This document shows, piece by piece, positions 1 to 6,280 of a DNA stretch of 7,799 bases. The notes beneath the pieces are model-generated. The model saw only the letters and a program-made list of their open reading frames with translations, did no database searches and was not told the origin of the DNA. The position numbers were made by a program, and so were the translations under genes. The DNA is taken from NCBI GenBank assembly GCA_029244465.1, contig JAQWQN010000142.1:1-7799 (forward strand), given 5' to 3'. Origin of the DNA: Pseudomonadales bacterium (lineage in GTDB: Bacteria; Pseudomonadota; Gammaproteobacteria; Pseudomonadales; Azotimanducaceae). Each line of letters opens with the position of its first letter. Positions within the stretch are counted from its first letter, which is position 1.

Positions 1-381
1 TCCCAAAAGAAAGCCACAAAGCTCATCGACTTCGTCCCGCAAAACCAGGTCAAGGAAGTGCGCACCCTTGTTAACCATGTTGGACAGCAGTTGTTGCGGG
101 CTATCTGCGCCGGGCGGTGCCTGTTCTCCCAGCGCACGCTCTGCACTGGCTTGCGCTGCCAACGATGTGCGTAAGTTCTCCAAGTCTTCTTCCGCAAGCG
201 TACTCTCCAAGAGACAAAGCCCGTACACGGACAGATCACTTTTTGCTTGCTGGAGATCACGCGTAGGTAAAGGCATAGGCAACACTTCAGGCGGGTCCAG
301 TTTTGGCGACGCCTCATACCGTGTTTGCCGATGGGCAGCAGGCTTGATATCGACTTTGTTACCACTAATCATTGTTGTCAT
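1..381 (-). CDS. Phytanoyl-CoA dioxygenase (PhyH) family protein, N-terminal 127 residues, cut by window edge
   Basis: The open frame has no stop and runs off the left edge. It resembles the N-terminus of PhyH-family Fe(II)/2-oxoglutarate-dependent oxygenases, which hydroxylate small lipophilic or secondary-metabolite substrates. Family-like stretches are SDLSVYGLCLLESTLAEEDL at about residues 48-67, where an alternating D-x-x-x-x-G strand leads into a helix, and NKGAHFLDLVLRDEVDEL at about 104-121, matching the family's 'nkG.xF..l...p.v' segment before the double-stranded beta-helix. The iron ligands (HxD...H) and the 2-oxoglutarate arginine would lie outside the window, so activity cannot be judged. 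The chosen ATG has GGGAG only 3 nt upstream. A second ATG at 372 has the same GGGAG 12 nt away, so either could be used. The gene starts 22 nt after the BNR-repeat gene on the same strand, so the two are probably cotranscribed. The substrate is unknown. Confidence 0.85.
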   Translation of the reverse strand, partial: MTTMISGNKVDIKPAAHRQTRYEASPKLDPPEVLPMPLPTRDLQQAKSDLSVYGLCLLESTLAEEDLENLRTSLAAQASAERALGEQAPPGADSPQQLLSNMVNKGAHFLDLVLRDEVDELCGFLLG

Positions 382-403
382 TATCTCCCGTTTGAGACGA
401 AGG

Positions 404-1378
404 TTAGGCTGCGAGCAGCGAGATTACAGCAGGCATATCACGACCACACAAACGCCACGTTGCATCGCCACTGACGTGCCAAACTTCGCCAGTATCTGTT
501 CCCACATAGACCGCCCCGGAGTGTTCCGGGTCCGCAATCAGACCATGGAAATTTGCTGCCGATGGTGAATGCGTCTTATCGCCAAGAGATCGCCAACTCT
601 GGCCTTGGTCGTCAGAGCGAAACAGCATGGCCCGCGCTCCGCCCTCTTCTTTGTAGTGTGAAAATGCAGTTGGCGCGCTGGCGACGGTTAAGCCATCGCG
701 ATCAATACACATGGGTCGCGAATAGCGGGGTGTGATGCCTTGCCATGTGTACTGCCACGTGGCGCCAAAATCGTCTGATCGCAATACACCAGCGTTGCCT
801 TCAACCATATCCGCTACGCCATCAAGGCGGCCATAGCCAGTCGATGCAAATACCACATTGGGTTCACTCGGATGCTGGAAAATCATATGTAAATCCGGAT
901 TGTCGCCCGGAAGAACCATCGCCCAGGAGGCGCCACCATCCTCGGATCGCATGATCCCACCGACCTCAACCCCGACCAACAACTGGTCAGGATTAACTCG
1001 GTTGATGACCAGCGCTCGAGCGCGCCCTGGGAGAATCGGATCTACCGGAATACACCAACTGTCTCTTTCTGGCGCTTCGTTGAATGCCACGACATCGTTC
1101 CAGGTAGCGCCATCATCATCTGAGTAATACAGACCCGCGGGTTGCGTGCTGATCCAGATACGGTGCTGTGATGCACGGATTTGCCAAACTTCCGATTCCT
1201 CGAACCCGATCAGTTCCCAGTGCTCCCCCCCGTCTAACGAGCGATAAAGCCCAGCCGAGCAGCCGACCAACAACTGCCCTGAAATTTCAACAACTTCCTT
1301 AACGCTAGCGCAATCAAGCAAGCGTTCGCCGTCCTTGACTCGATACACCCCCCGGCTTGTACCCGCAATCAGTTCCAT
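404..1378 (-). CDS. BNR/Asp-box repeat beta-propeller protein (sialidase-like / YCF48-like fold)
   Basis: This 324-residue protein carries five clear Asp boxes (S-x-D-x-G-x-x-W): SLDGGEHW at 47-54, SDDDGATW at 86-93, SEDGGASW at 145-152, SDDFGATW at 201-208 and SDDQGQSW at 255-262. A degenerate sixth (SGDATW) lies near 303. Each sits on a beta-hairpin, with blade-like stretches such as NQLLVG or AVYVGTDTGEVW between them, as in six-bladed propellers of the sialidase/VPS10/YCF48 superfamily. No signal peptide is visible, so the protein is probably cytosolic. The sialidase arginine triad and FRIP motif are not evident, so a glycosidase role is not supported; a scaffold or binding role is more likely. 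The frame stays open upstream to an ATG at 1447, but the ATG at 1378 has AGGAGG five nt upstream and is preferred. The downstream neighbour is a PhyH oxygenase gene 22 nt away. The function is unknown. Confidence 0.88.
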   Translation of the reverse strand: MELIAGTSRGVYRVKDGERLLDCASVKEVVEISGQLLVGCSAGLYRSLDGGEHWELIGFEESEVWQIRASQHRIWISTQPAGLYYSDDDGATWNDVVAFNEAPERDSWCIPVDPILPGRARALVINRVNPDQLLVGVEVGGIMRSEDGGASWAMVLPGDNPDLHMIFQHPSEPNVVFASTGYGRLDGVADMVEGNAGVLRSDDFGATWQYTWQGITPRYSRPMCIDRDGLTVASAPTAFSHYKEEGGARAMLFRSDDQGQSWRSLGDKTHSPSAANFHGLIADPEHSGAVYVGTDTGEVWHVSGDATWRLCGRDMPAVISLLAA

Positions 1379-1383
1379 GTATG

Positions 1384-1389
1384 CCTCCT
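1384..1389 (-). promoter_or_regulatory. Strong Shine-Dalgarno site that fixes the BNR gene start
   Basis: The minus strand reads AGGAGG here, five nt before the ATG at 1378. It decides in favour of that start over the in-frame ATG at 1447, which has no comparable site. Confidence 0.85.
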
Positions 1390-1405
1390 GCTCATGCTGA
1401 GCTGA

Positions 1406-1434
1406 ATTGTAAGAGCTAGTTCGCGTTTTGTCTC
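1406..1434 (-). promoter_or_regulatory. Candidate sigma70-type promoter for the BNR-PhyH unit
   Basis: On the minus strand a -35-like GAGACA (1429-1434, 4 of 6 consensus) and a -10-like TACAAT (1406-1411, 5 of 6) are separated by exactly 17 nt. Transcription would begin near 1399, leaving a short leader that contains the AGGAGG site. The placement inside the longer reading frame also argues that the 1378 start is the real one. Assigned by eye, with no experimental support. Confidence 0.45.
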
Positions 1435-1509
1435 GGCTCATGGTCACCCAATAAGCGCGCGTCAGTTGGCTACATTGAGAGCCTATTGCCGTGAGAATTA
1501 AGAGAAAAC

Positions 1510-1540
1510 TCGATAAACAGCAAAGTATGGCCTATAGAAT
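1510..1540 (+). promoter_or_regulatory. Weak candidate promoter upstream of the 1648 gene
   Basis: An A/T-rich patch contains TAGAAT (1535-1540, 5 of 6 match to the -10 consensus) overlapping TATAGA (1533-1538). TCGATA lies at 1510-1515 (4 of 6 match to the -35), with 17 nt of spacing to the TATAGA reading. It would leave a leader of about 100 nt that contains the dyad at 1575-1589. The match is modest and A/T-rich DNA gives such hits by chance. Confidence 0.25.
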
Positions 1541-1574
1541 ATGAATTTTTGGAAGAGAAATCGTTAGAATTAGG

Positions 1575-1589
1575 GGCAACTCAGTTGCC
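1575..1589. promoter_or_regulatory. Perfect 15-bp dyad, candidate operator
   Basis: GGCAACT-C-AGTTGCC is a perfect inverted repeat with 7-bp arms around one base, 58 nt before the ATG at 1648. A further half-site-like TCAGTTG follows at 1593-1599, twelve nt from the one inside the dyad, and another lies at 1462-1468. A one-base spacer suits a dimeric repressor site better than a hairpin, although a 5-bp stem with a 5-nt loop is also possible. No regulator gene lies in the window. Confidence 0.4.
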
Positions 1590-1647
1590 GGTTCAGTTGG
1601 AAAGCTCGATTCTGCGATCACCTTCAGCGTTAACTACTTGAGCACAT

Positions 1648-2202
1648 ATGTACGAATACAATCGAATCATCCTCCCACCAACACTTAATCCCGGTGGCGA
1701 AGCCACCTACCTTGAGCAGATACCCCGAAAAGCTATCTGGGGTACCTTTTCGGCGCTGTTTGGGATGGCGAACAACGAACGCATTGTGATCACAAGGGAG
1801 AAACTCGGTGCGATAATTCCGAGTGAGAACTTAGTCGAGCAGTTTGCTATGGCAGCGACTGCACGTCCCATCGAGTTTGCGCCGTTGAGCGCTGACGGGC
1901 TCTATGTCCTGCGCACGTTCAATGTGCTGGCGGAGCATGTCGAGGAGTTCGTTGAACTCTCCCAGAACGCTTGGACCACCTTCGAAACCGATGGCGAATT
2001 TACGGCAGGACCACAAGGTCTTTTTCACCCCAACGTGGTAAGAAACGGCCTCATACCAATGCAGCTTGTTACCTGGTATGACGGTTTGAGTTCCTGGGAA
2101 CGGTCGCGGGTGCCAGATGAAAACGCACGAGACAACTTTGCCCGTCGTCGGCTACTGACGCATTCGACCTCCGCGATTGCCGCGCGCTTGGCTGAGCTTT
2201 GA
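1648..2202 (+). CDS. Probable NIPSNAP-like (dimeric alpha/beta-barrel) protein
   Basis: This 184-residue soluble protein has no signal peptide or membrane segment. It appears to have two halves. Residues 1-80 include a W-G-T-F-S-A-L-F-G segment near 31. Residues 84-184 look like one ferredoxin-like repeat: strand LYVLRTFNV (85-93), helix with HVEEFVELSQNAWTTFE (97-113), strand around PQGLF (122-126), strand PMQLVTWYDGLSSWERSR (137-154), then a C-terminal helix. This 'read-out strand, helix, F-E, strand, W-x-x-x-x-W-E' pattern is that of NIPSNAP/EthD-type stress-responsive barrels, whose biochemical roles are mostly unknown. The family call is from pattern memory only. The ATG has only a weak GAG five nt upstream. 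A co-oriented TauE/SafE exporter gene begins 49 nt downstream and may share a transcript. Confidence 0.65.
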   Translation: MYEYNRIILPPTLNPGGEATYLEQIPRKAIWGTFSALFGMANNERIVITREKLGAIIPSENLVEQFAMAATARPIEFAPLSADGLYVLRTFNVLAEHVEEFVELSQNAWTTFETDGEFTAGPQGLFHPNVVRNGLIPMQLVTWYDGLSSWERSRVPDENARDNFARRRLLTHSTSAIAARLAEL

Positions 2203-2251
2203 ATCGTATTGCATTCAAAACGCTTCGCGTGGAAGCCCATCGAGGCAGCAC

Positions 2252-3052
2252 ATGGAAACGTTAGCGTTGATCGGGGTCGGACTTTGCAGTGGTCTGCTGG
2301 GCGGCATGCTCGGCATCGGTGGTGGGGTCGTGATTGTCCCTGCGTTGATATTTGCCTATGAGCTTTCCGGCATGAAAGCTGCTGCTGATGTGACTGTCAT
2401 CGCAGTCGCAACCTCGATGTCCTGCATAATATTTACCTCATTTTCAGCAGCTTATACTCAATATCGTGCAAAAAAGGTTAAGATGGACGTGGTGCGACGG
2501 CTTGTCCCTTTTTTCGTGCTTGGTAGCCTATGCGCGGGTCTTGCAACGCCTCTTTTTGATCCCGGATTGTTACGCTTACTAATCGGTGCATTCTTGCTGC
2601 TGGTTGCGATCGTTATGCTGCGTAGCTGGAAGCCAAACCCTACCCGCCAGTTTCCCGGACCGGTAGGATCGGGCGCCACTGGCCTTATTGGTGGTTTCGT
2701 CTCTGGCACTGCGGGCATTGCCGGTGGCAACGTGATTGTCCCGACGCTGCTCTACTTTAACACCCCAGTGCACAACGCTACCGCGACATCTTCCGCGATG
2801 GGCGTTCCCATCGCCTTGGCCGGCGCAGTCGGCTATGCGCTAGGTAGTCCGGCGGCCAGCTCAACATGGATGCTGGGGTTGATCGATTTGCAGAGTTGGC
2901 TCGCGATAACCGTTGGGGCAATTATCGCTGCACCAGCGGGTGTCCGAATCGCTCATCGTGTCCCCGCAGATTTGCTAAAAAAAGTTTTTGGCGCCTTTCT
3001 CGTTCTTGTCTCACTGAGGATGCTTTATTCAAGCGCAGGGCTGTTCGGTTGA
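2252..3052 (+). CDS. TauE/SafE family membrane transporter (sulfite/organosulfonate exporter family)
   Basis: A 266-residue inner-membrane protein of about the usual family length, with around eight hydrophobic segments. The two family half-repeats are plain: GGMLGIGGGVVIVPAL (17-32) in the first half, and GGFVSGTAGIAGGNVIVPTL (147-166) followed by HNATATSSAMGVP (174-186) in the second. A charged loop (RAKKVKMDVVRR, 72-83) lies between segments of the first half. Family members export sulfite, sulfoacetate or related C2 organosulfonates, but many TauE/SafE proteins have no known substrate and this one cannot be assigned from sequence. I chose the ATG at 2252, with GAGG six nt upstream. An upstream in-frame start at 2177 would overlap the preceding gene and add a polar 25-residue tail ahead of the first membrane segment. 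It follows the NIPSNAP-like gene by 49 nt. Confidence 0.9.
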   Translation: METLALIGVGLCSGLLGGMLGIGGGVVIVPALIFAYELSGMKAAADVTVIAVATSMSCIIFTSFSAAYTQYRAKKVKMDVVRRLVPFFVLGSLCAGLATPLFDPGLLRLLIGAFLLLVAIVMLRSWKPNPTRQFPGPVGSGATGLIGGFVSGTAGIAGGNVIVPTLLYFNTPVHNATATSSAMGVPIALAGAVGYALGSPAASSTWMLGLIDLQSWLAITVGAIIAAPAGVRIAHRVPADLLKKVFGAFLVLVSLRMLYSSAGLFG

Positions 3053-3257
3053 TCTGCTTCGTGCCGCAGGATCCCCGCGGGCAAAGGTTTACCTCGCGTA
3101 GGCGTAATCCCCTATCGTTCACCCTAAAACGGATAATGAGACAACAACCACTAACCTCCGTCCCGGCAACGTTGACTGCCCGCGTGCTATCTCGCAACAC
3201 CAAGCCAACTGCGGCTTAGAACGGTATCGGGACTCGCTTGTCAGCTGCTATCGCCAA
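3053..3257. other. Convergent intergenic spacer, nothing recognised
   Basis: About 205 nt lie between the stop codons of the convergent TauE/SafE and amidohydrolase genes. Open frames here are extensions or shadows without family resemblance. A short C/G palindrome (CCCGCGGG near 3074) occurs, but no G/C-rich hairpin followed by a T-run that I would call a terminator. Confidence 0.5.
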
Positions 3258-4574
3258 TCAATGCATTAAAGGCCTACCGTTCAGCTTGTAGATATCACCT
3301 TCTTTCATGACGAACAACACTTCGCCCATAACCGCGATATCCAACAAAGGGCTTCTTGGAAAGGCGACGATATCCGCAAACTTTCCAGCTTCAATAGATC
3401 CCAATTGATCGTAAGCGCCGAGCAGCAGGGCCGCACTTTTAGTCGCAGCGACCAAGGATTCCACCGCTGGCATACCAGCGTCAACCATATAAACAAACTC
3501 GCGCCAGTTCTCGCCGTGCGGCGGTACCCCGGTATCAGTGCCAAAGGCAATCTTTACACCTGACTCATAGGCTTTCGCGAAGGTTGCCTTACTCATGGGA
3601 CCAATAGCTGCCGCTTTGGGACGCACGAGTTCAGAGAAAAACCCCTCAACCTTTGCTTTGTCGGCGACATACATGCCAGCGGAAATCGTTGGTACAAGCC
3701 AGGTGCCCTTCTTCTTCATCAAGCGCATCACTTCTTCGTTCATGAGGGTGCCGTGTTCGATCGAATCCACGCCGGCAACGACTGCCCGGCGCATCCCCTC
3801 AGCGCCATGCGCGTGAGCCGCGACCTTAAAGCCGTAGTCTTTTGCGGTTGCCACGATCGCCTCAATTTCCGGGATCGTGAATTGAGGGTTCTCAGCACTC
3901 TTGGCTTGGCTCAACACCCCTCCGGTTGCGGTGATCTTAATGAGATCGGACCCTTCCTTATAACGCGTTCGAACGGCCTTGCGGCCGTCTTCGGCACTAT
4001 TAATCACACCCTCGGTTGGCCCAGGGTCACCCCGCCGTTCGGCATTTACGCCATTGGTTGGGTCAGCGTGCCCGCCGGACGTGGCAAGACTTTTGCCAGC
4101 CGCATAGATACGAGGACCTATAAGCCTCCCTGCCGCGATCGCATCCCGCATAGATTGGGCCAAACCGTAACTAGACCCAAGATCCCGAACGGTCGTAAAC
4201 CCGGCCATGAGAGTACGACTTGCATGAGGTATTGAGCGATATGCGTAATCGCCAGGGTCGTCAGTAAATCGTCGGAGACGAGCTTCTGGGGCGGTTTCTG
4301 TGATGATATGAACATGCATATCAAGTAGACCGGGCATCACAAAGGCATTCCTGAGGTCGACGATCGCATCCTCAAGGTTGCCGGCATGATAGCCCTCTGC
4401 GACGGTCGTGATCTGGCTACCCTCAATGATAATCGTTTGTTCGCTCAAGACCTTCCCGGAGTTCACATCAAGCATTTCACCCGCATGAATGATCGTTGCG
4501 GCCAACATAGGCGTTCCCAACAGCAGCAACAGAGCAGTAAGCAAAACCCTCACAACGGATACCGTAGTTCCCAT
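3258..4574 (-). CDS. Exported metal-dependent amidohydrolase (Xaa-Pro dipeptidase/prolidase-like)
   Basis: This 438-residue amidohydrolase-superfamily enzyme has an N-terminal signal peptide: the hydrophobic run VLLTALLLLLG ends in PMLA, with cleavage likely near residue 25. The N-terminal beta-sandwich strand leads to PGLLDMHVH, giving the HxH metal ligands H87 and H89. K213 in DLIKITATGG is placed as the bridging, probably carbamylated lysine. H254 in AAHAHG and H274 in SIEHG are the next ligands, and D347 in FGTDTG is the catalytic aspartate. This full set indicates a binuclear site. Closest in style are the carboxypeptidase/prolidase-like amidohydrolases that cleave dipeptides or N-acyl amino acids; the substrate cannot be fixed. 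The protein is probably periplasmic. Its ATG directly follows the TAG of the upstream ThuA gene with no good Shine-Dalgarno, so translation is probably coupled. No key residue is missing. Confidence 0.9.
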   Translation of the reverse strand: MGTTVSVVRVLLTALLLLLGTPMLAATIIHAGEMLDVNSGKVLSEQTIIIEGSQITTVAEGYHAGNLEDAIVDLRNAFVMPGLLDMHVHIITETAPEARLRRFTDDPGDYAYRSIPHASRTLMAGFTTVRDLGSSYGLAQSMRDAIAAGRLIGPRIYAAGKSLATSGGHADPTNGVNAERRGDPGPTEGVINSAEDGRKAVRTRYKEGSDLIKITATGGVLSQAKSAENPQFTIPEIEAIVATAKDYGFKVAAHAHGAEGMRRAVVAGVDSIEHGTLMNEEVMRLMKKKGTWLVPTISAGMYVADKAKVEGFFSELVRPKAAAIGPMSKATFAKAYESGVKIAFGTDTGVPPHGENWREFVYMVDAGMPAVESLVAATKSAALLLGAYDQLGSIEAGKFADIVAFPRSPLLDIAVMGEVLFVMKEGDIYKLNGRPLMH

Positions 4575-5354
4575 CTAAGCGGATCTATTGCTGCAGTAAG
4601 TGATGCCGCGCCGAAGTAGTTCATAGAATTCGGGCTTATCCCATGCACACCGCTCGATCTGAGGGTAGAACGCGACCAAGGGCTGCATGTCATAGTGACT
4701 TCGACAGTGACCCAAGTTGAGATAGAGCACCTCACCGTCACCTACCTTATTGATGTAGTAAACCGGGTGCGGAACATCTTCGTCCCAATCTTCATGCACG
4801 AATCCAGTCGCTTTTCCGGCAAATCGGGAATGCAACAAATGGTGTAGATCACCATGTATACGACACAAATAGATTTCATCGTCCGTTTCAAATGGCTCGA
4901 TACCTTTGACCAATTCATGATCAGGATCCGAAACCTCTACAGTAAAAGGCTGGATAGGCGGATGACCCAAAAACTGCGTGCCCAGTGTTTCCATCATGAT
5001 CGGGGCGGTTTCTGGCGCATCGACCTGCCCGGAATCCAAGAACTTTAATATGGCGTTCGTGCCATGCAGTGCAAACCACCGCTTGCCGCTAGCAACAAAC
5101 TCTCGCAACGCGACTTGTTGTGCCTCGCTCGGTATCAAATTACAGGTGTAGGTAATGAGAAAGTCCGCGGCCTGGATGGCGTCAATGTCGTGATAGTCAG
5201 CCGCGACGGTGACCCGCACACGATCATTTTCCGCGAGTAGTTTGAGAAGCTCTAAACGGGCAAAATCGATGTCGTGGTAATCACCCGCGGCAACCAGATA
5301 GACCTGCACCGTTTGGTGCGATGCTTCTGCTGTCGATGTGTTTTCTTCAGACAT
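4575..5354 (-). CDS. ThuA-like domain protein (glutamine-amidotransferase-like fold)
   Basis: This 259-residue cytosolic protein matches the ThuA family (class I glutamine-amidotransferase-like fold). Diagnostic stretches are LREFVASGKRWFALHG (83-98, the family's 'g.gf.glH' strand and turn), DPDHELVKGIEPFETDDEIY (143-162, the 'dp.HPi..gl..f...DE.Y' motif) and PVYYINKVGDGEVLYLNLGH (197-216, the 'p..w....G.Grvfy..lGH' motif). The amidotransferase nucleophilic cysteine is not placed in the usual nucleophile-elbow context, as is normal for ThuA. The biochemical role of ThuA proteins is poorly defined; ThuA of rhizobia is tied to trehalose use. AGAGAGG at 5362-5368 lies seven nt before the ATG. 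The stop codon abuts the amidohydrolase ATG, so the two form an operon. It diverges from the decayed GMC dehydrogenase locus, which starts 91 nt away. ThuA genes often accompany such oxidoreductases, so this may be its old partner. Confidence 0.9.
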   Translation of the reverse strand: MSEENTSTAEASHQTVQVYLVAAGDYHDIDFARLELLKLLAENDRVRVTVAADYHDIDAIQAADFLITYTCNLIPSEAQQVALREFVASGKRWFALHGTNAILKFLDSGQVDAPETAPIMMETLGTQFLGHPPIQPFTVEVSDPDHELVKGIEPFETDDEIYLCRIHGDLHHLLHSRFAGKATGFVHEDWDEDVPHPVYYINKVGDGEVLYLNLGHCRSHYDMQPLVAFYPQIERCAWDKPEFYELLRRGITYCSNRSA

Positions 5355-5445
5355 GCTGATACCTCTCTTGGGGATTTCAAGAAACCTTACGCGCTCGATG
5401 GAATCTGCTCAAGCCTAGGTGTGTTGAGCTTGCTATTATTCCTGG

Positions 5446-5885
5446 ATGAAACCCAAGCACTACGAACTCAATCGTCGCAAACTGCTGCAGAGCATTTTAG
5501 CCGCCGTGGGTACAAGCATAGGCCTTTCGGCTTGTGCGGACGTTTAGCTGCTTCCCACAACCTCCAGGTCCATCCCTGTCTTCTATCCGGAAGCCGAGTT
5601 TAGTGCGGTTAACCGACTTGCGGACTTGGTTTTGCCCTCAACCGGATACACCTGGAGCGGTTGATGCAGGAGTGCCTGGTTTTATGGATAACCTAATGAC
5701 TGAATGGGCATCGGCTGCCACTCAAGAAGGACATCGGCCAGGCCTTCATGCCGTCATGGAAGAACTTGCGCAGGGCAAACCTTTTGCCGTGGCGGTAGCA
5801 ACAGATGCCATTGCACGACTTCAACAGTTAGACGTTGCTGCGTTCGACCCAGATGCGCAACCCCTGAGCCACGCCGCGCTGTTGG
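5446..5885 (+). pseudogene. Broken gluconate 2-dehydrogenase subunit 3 family gene (Tat lipoprotein)
   Basis: The ATG at 5446 opens a Tat signal peptide with lipobox (NRRKLLQS at residues 9-16, hydrophobic core, then LSAC). The frame stops at TAG 5545-5547 after 33 residues. The same frame then resumes as a recognisable mature protein, FYPEAEFSAVNRLADLVLP. At GG 5644-5645 one extra base shifts the frame, and the next frame continues with DTPGAVDAGVPGFMDNLMTE and about 60 more residues through LQQLDVAAFDPDA. The order 'LadLvlPsTDTPGA..aGVP.F.d' is the signature of the Gluconate_2-dh3 family, the small Tat-exported partner of GMC dehydrogenases. The expected C-terminal part (the family's G-Y-Y-T-S-E-x-G region) is absent. 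After about 5880 the sequence turns into fragments of the GMC partner. The right boundary is approximate. Parts of this might be called as a hypothetical protein from 5534, but the N-terminus of that frame is not family-like. Confidence 0.85.
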
Positions 5886-6211
5886 CTACGTGGTTACCAC
5901 CTTGGTGGCCGATCAGTTACGTGGGGCAGACAAAGCTATCGCTTGAGTGACATCGACATCAAGGCAAGCAAGCGGACCGTTGCCTGCCGGGCAATTGAAT
6001 ACACGAGATGGGTAGCGCTCGAATGGGTCATGCCCCCTAGTCATCGGTATTGAACGGCTGGTGCCCAGCGCATGATGTGCCGAACCTGTTCGTGACGGAC
6101 GGTTCCTTCATGACATCAGCTGGGTGCCAGAATCCATCATTAGGATATATGGCGTTTTCGGCGCGCGCAGCGCACTATACGGCAGACTTGCTTGTCGATG
6201 CGGCACTATAG
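5886..6211 (+). pseudogene. GMC oxidoreductase remnant, mostly deleted (large subunit of the same dehydrogenase)
   Basis: A C-terminal GMC oxidoreductase fragment is read in one frame from about 5999 to the TAG at 6209-6211. It contains IHEMGSARMGHAP, an in-frame TAG at 6038, SSVLNGWCPAHDVPN, LFVTDGSFMTSAGCQNPSL and then YMAFSARAAHYTADLL. This is the C-terminal GMC signature with the H-D-V and N-P-S active-site region and the D-G-S FAD-contact motif, in the subfamily that pairs with gluconate-dehydrogenase subunit 3. Upstream, frames at about 5886-5990 give VVTTLVADQL and, after a shift, DIDIKASKRTV. These resemble the GMC segment with strand, 'A.GV.yiD..t.k' and strand in the FAD domain; this part is less certain. 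The N-terminal Rossmann GxGxxG region and several hundred residues of the usual 550 or so are missing, so the gene cannot make an active enzyme. Inner junctions are approximate. Confidence 0.8.
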
Positions 6212-6267
6212 CGACTCAGGCTGTCCGGGTCTTAAGCACTAGGACAAGCACACTAAATAGAATCAAT

Positions 6268-6274
6268 AGGAGGG
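6268..6274 (+). promoter_or_regulatory. Shine-Dalgarno site of the HEWGH membrane protein
   Basis: AGGAGGG lies six nt before the ATG at 6281, a near-ideal site that supports this start and shows the gene is intact at its 5' end. It begins 57 nt after the last stop codon of the dead GMC gene. Confidence 0.85.
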
Positions 6275-6280
6275 CATCGA

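Noticed and set aside
68..568. Plus-strand open frame opposite the PhyH and BNR genes
   Set aside because: Low-complexity Ser/Arg/Cys-rich translation with no family resemblance. The minus strand carries two clear family proteins here.
1379..1447. Upstream in-frame extension of the BNR gene to an ATG at 1447
   Set aside because: The ATG at 1378 has an ideal AGGAGG, and the best promoter match lies inside the extension. The extra 23 residues are polar and not part of the propeller.
2177..2251. In-frame extension of the TauE/SafE gene overlapping the previous gene
   Set aside because: It would add a polar tail before the first membrane segment. The ATG at 2252 has GAGG at good spacing and gives the usual family start.
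3753..4235. Plus-strand open frame of 160 codons opposite the amidohydrolase
   Set aside because: It is a shadow of the amidohydrolase, whose metal ligands are all read on the minus strand through this stretch.
5534..5950. Open frame of 138 codons on the plus strand that could be called an intact gene
   Set aside because: Its first 37 or so codons are not family-like. Only the part after about 5645 matches Gluconate_2-dh3, and the matching N-terminus lies in another frame from 5446, so it is a shifted piece of a pseudogene.
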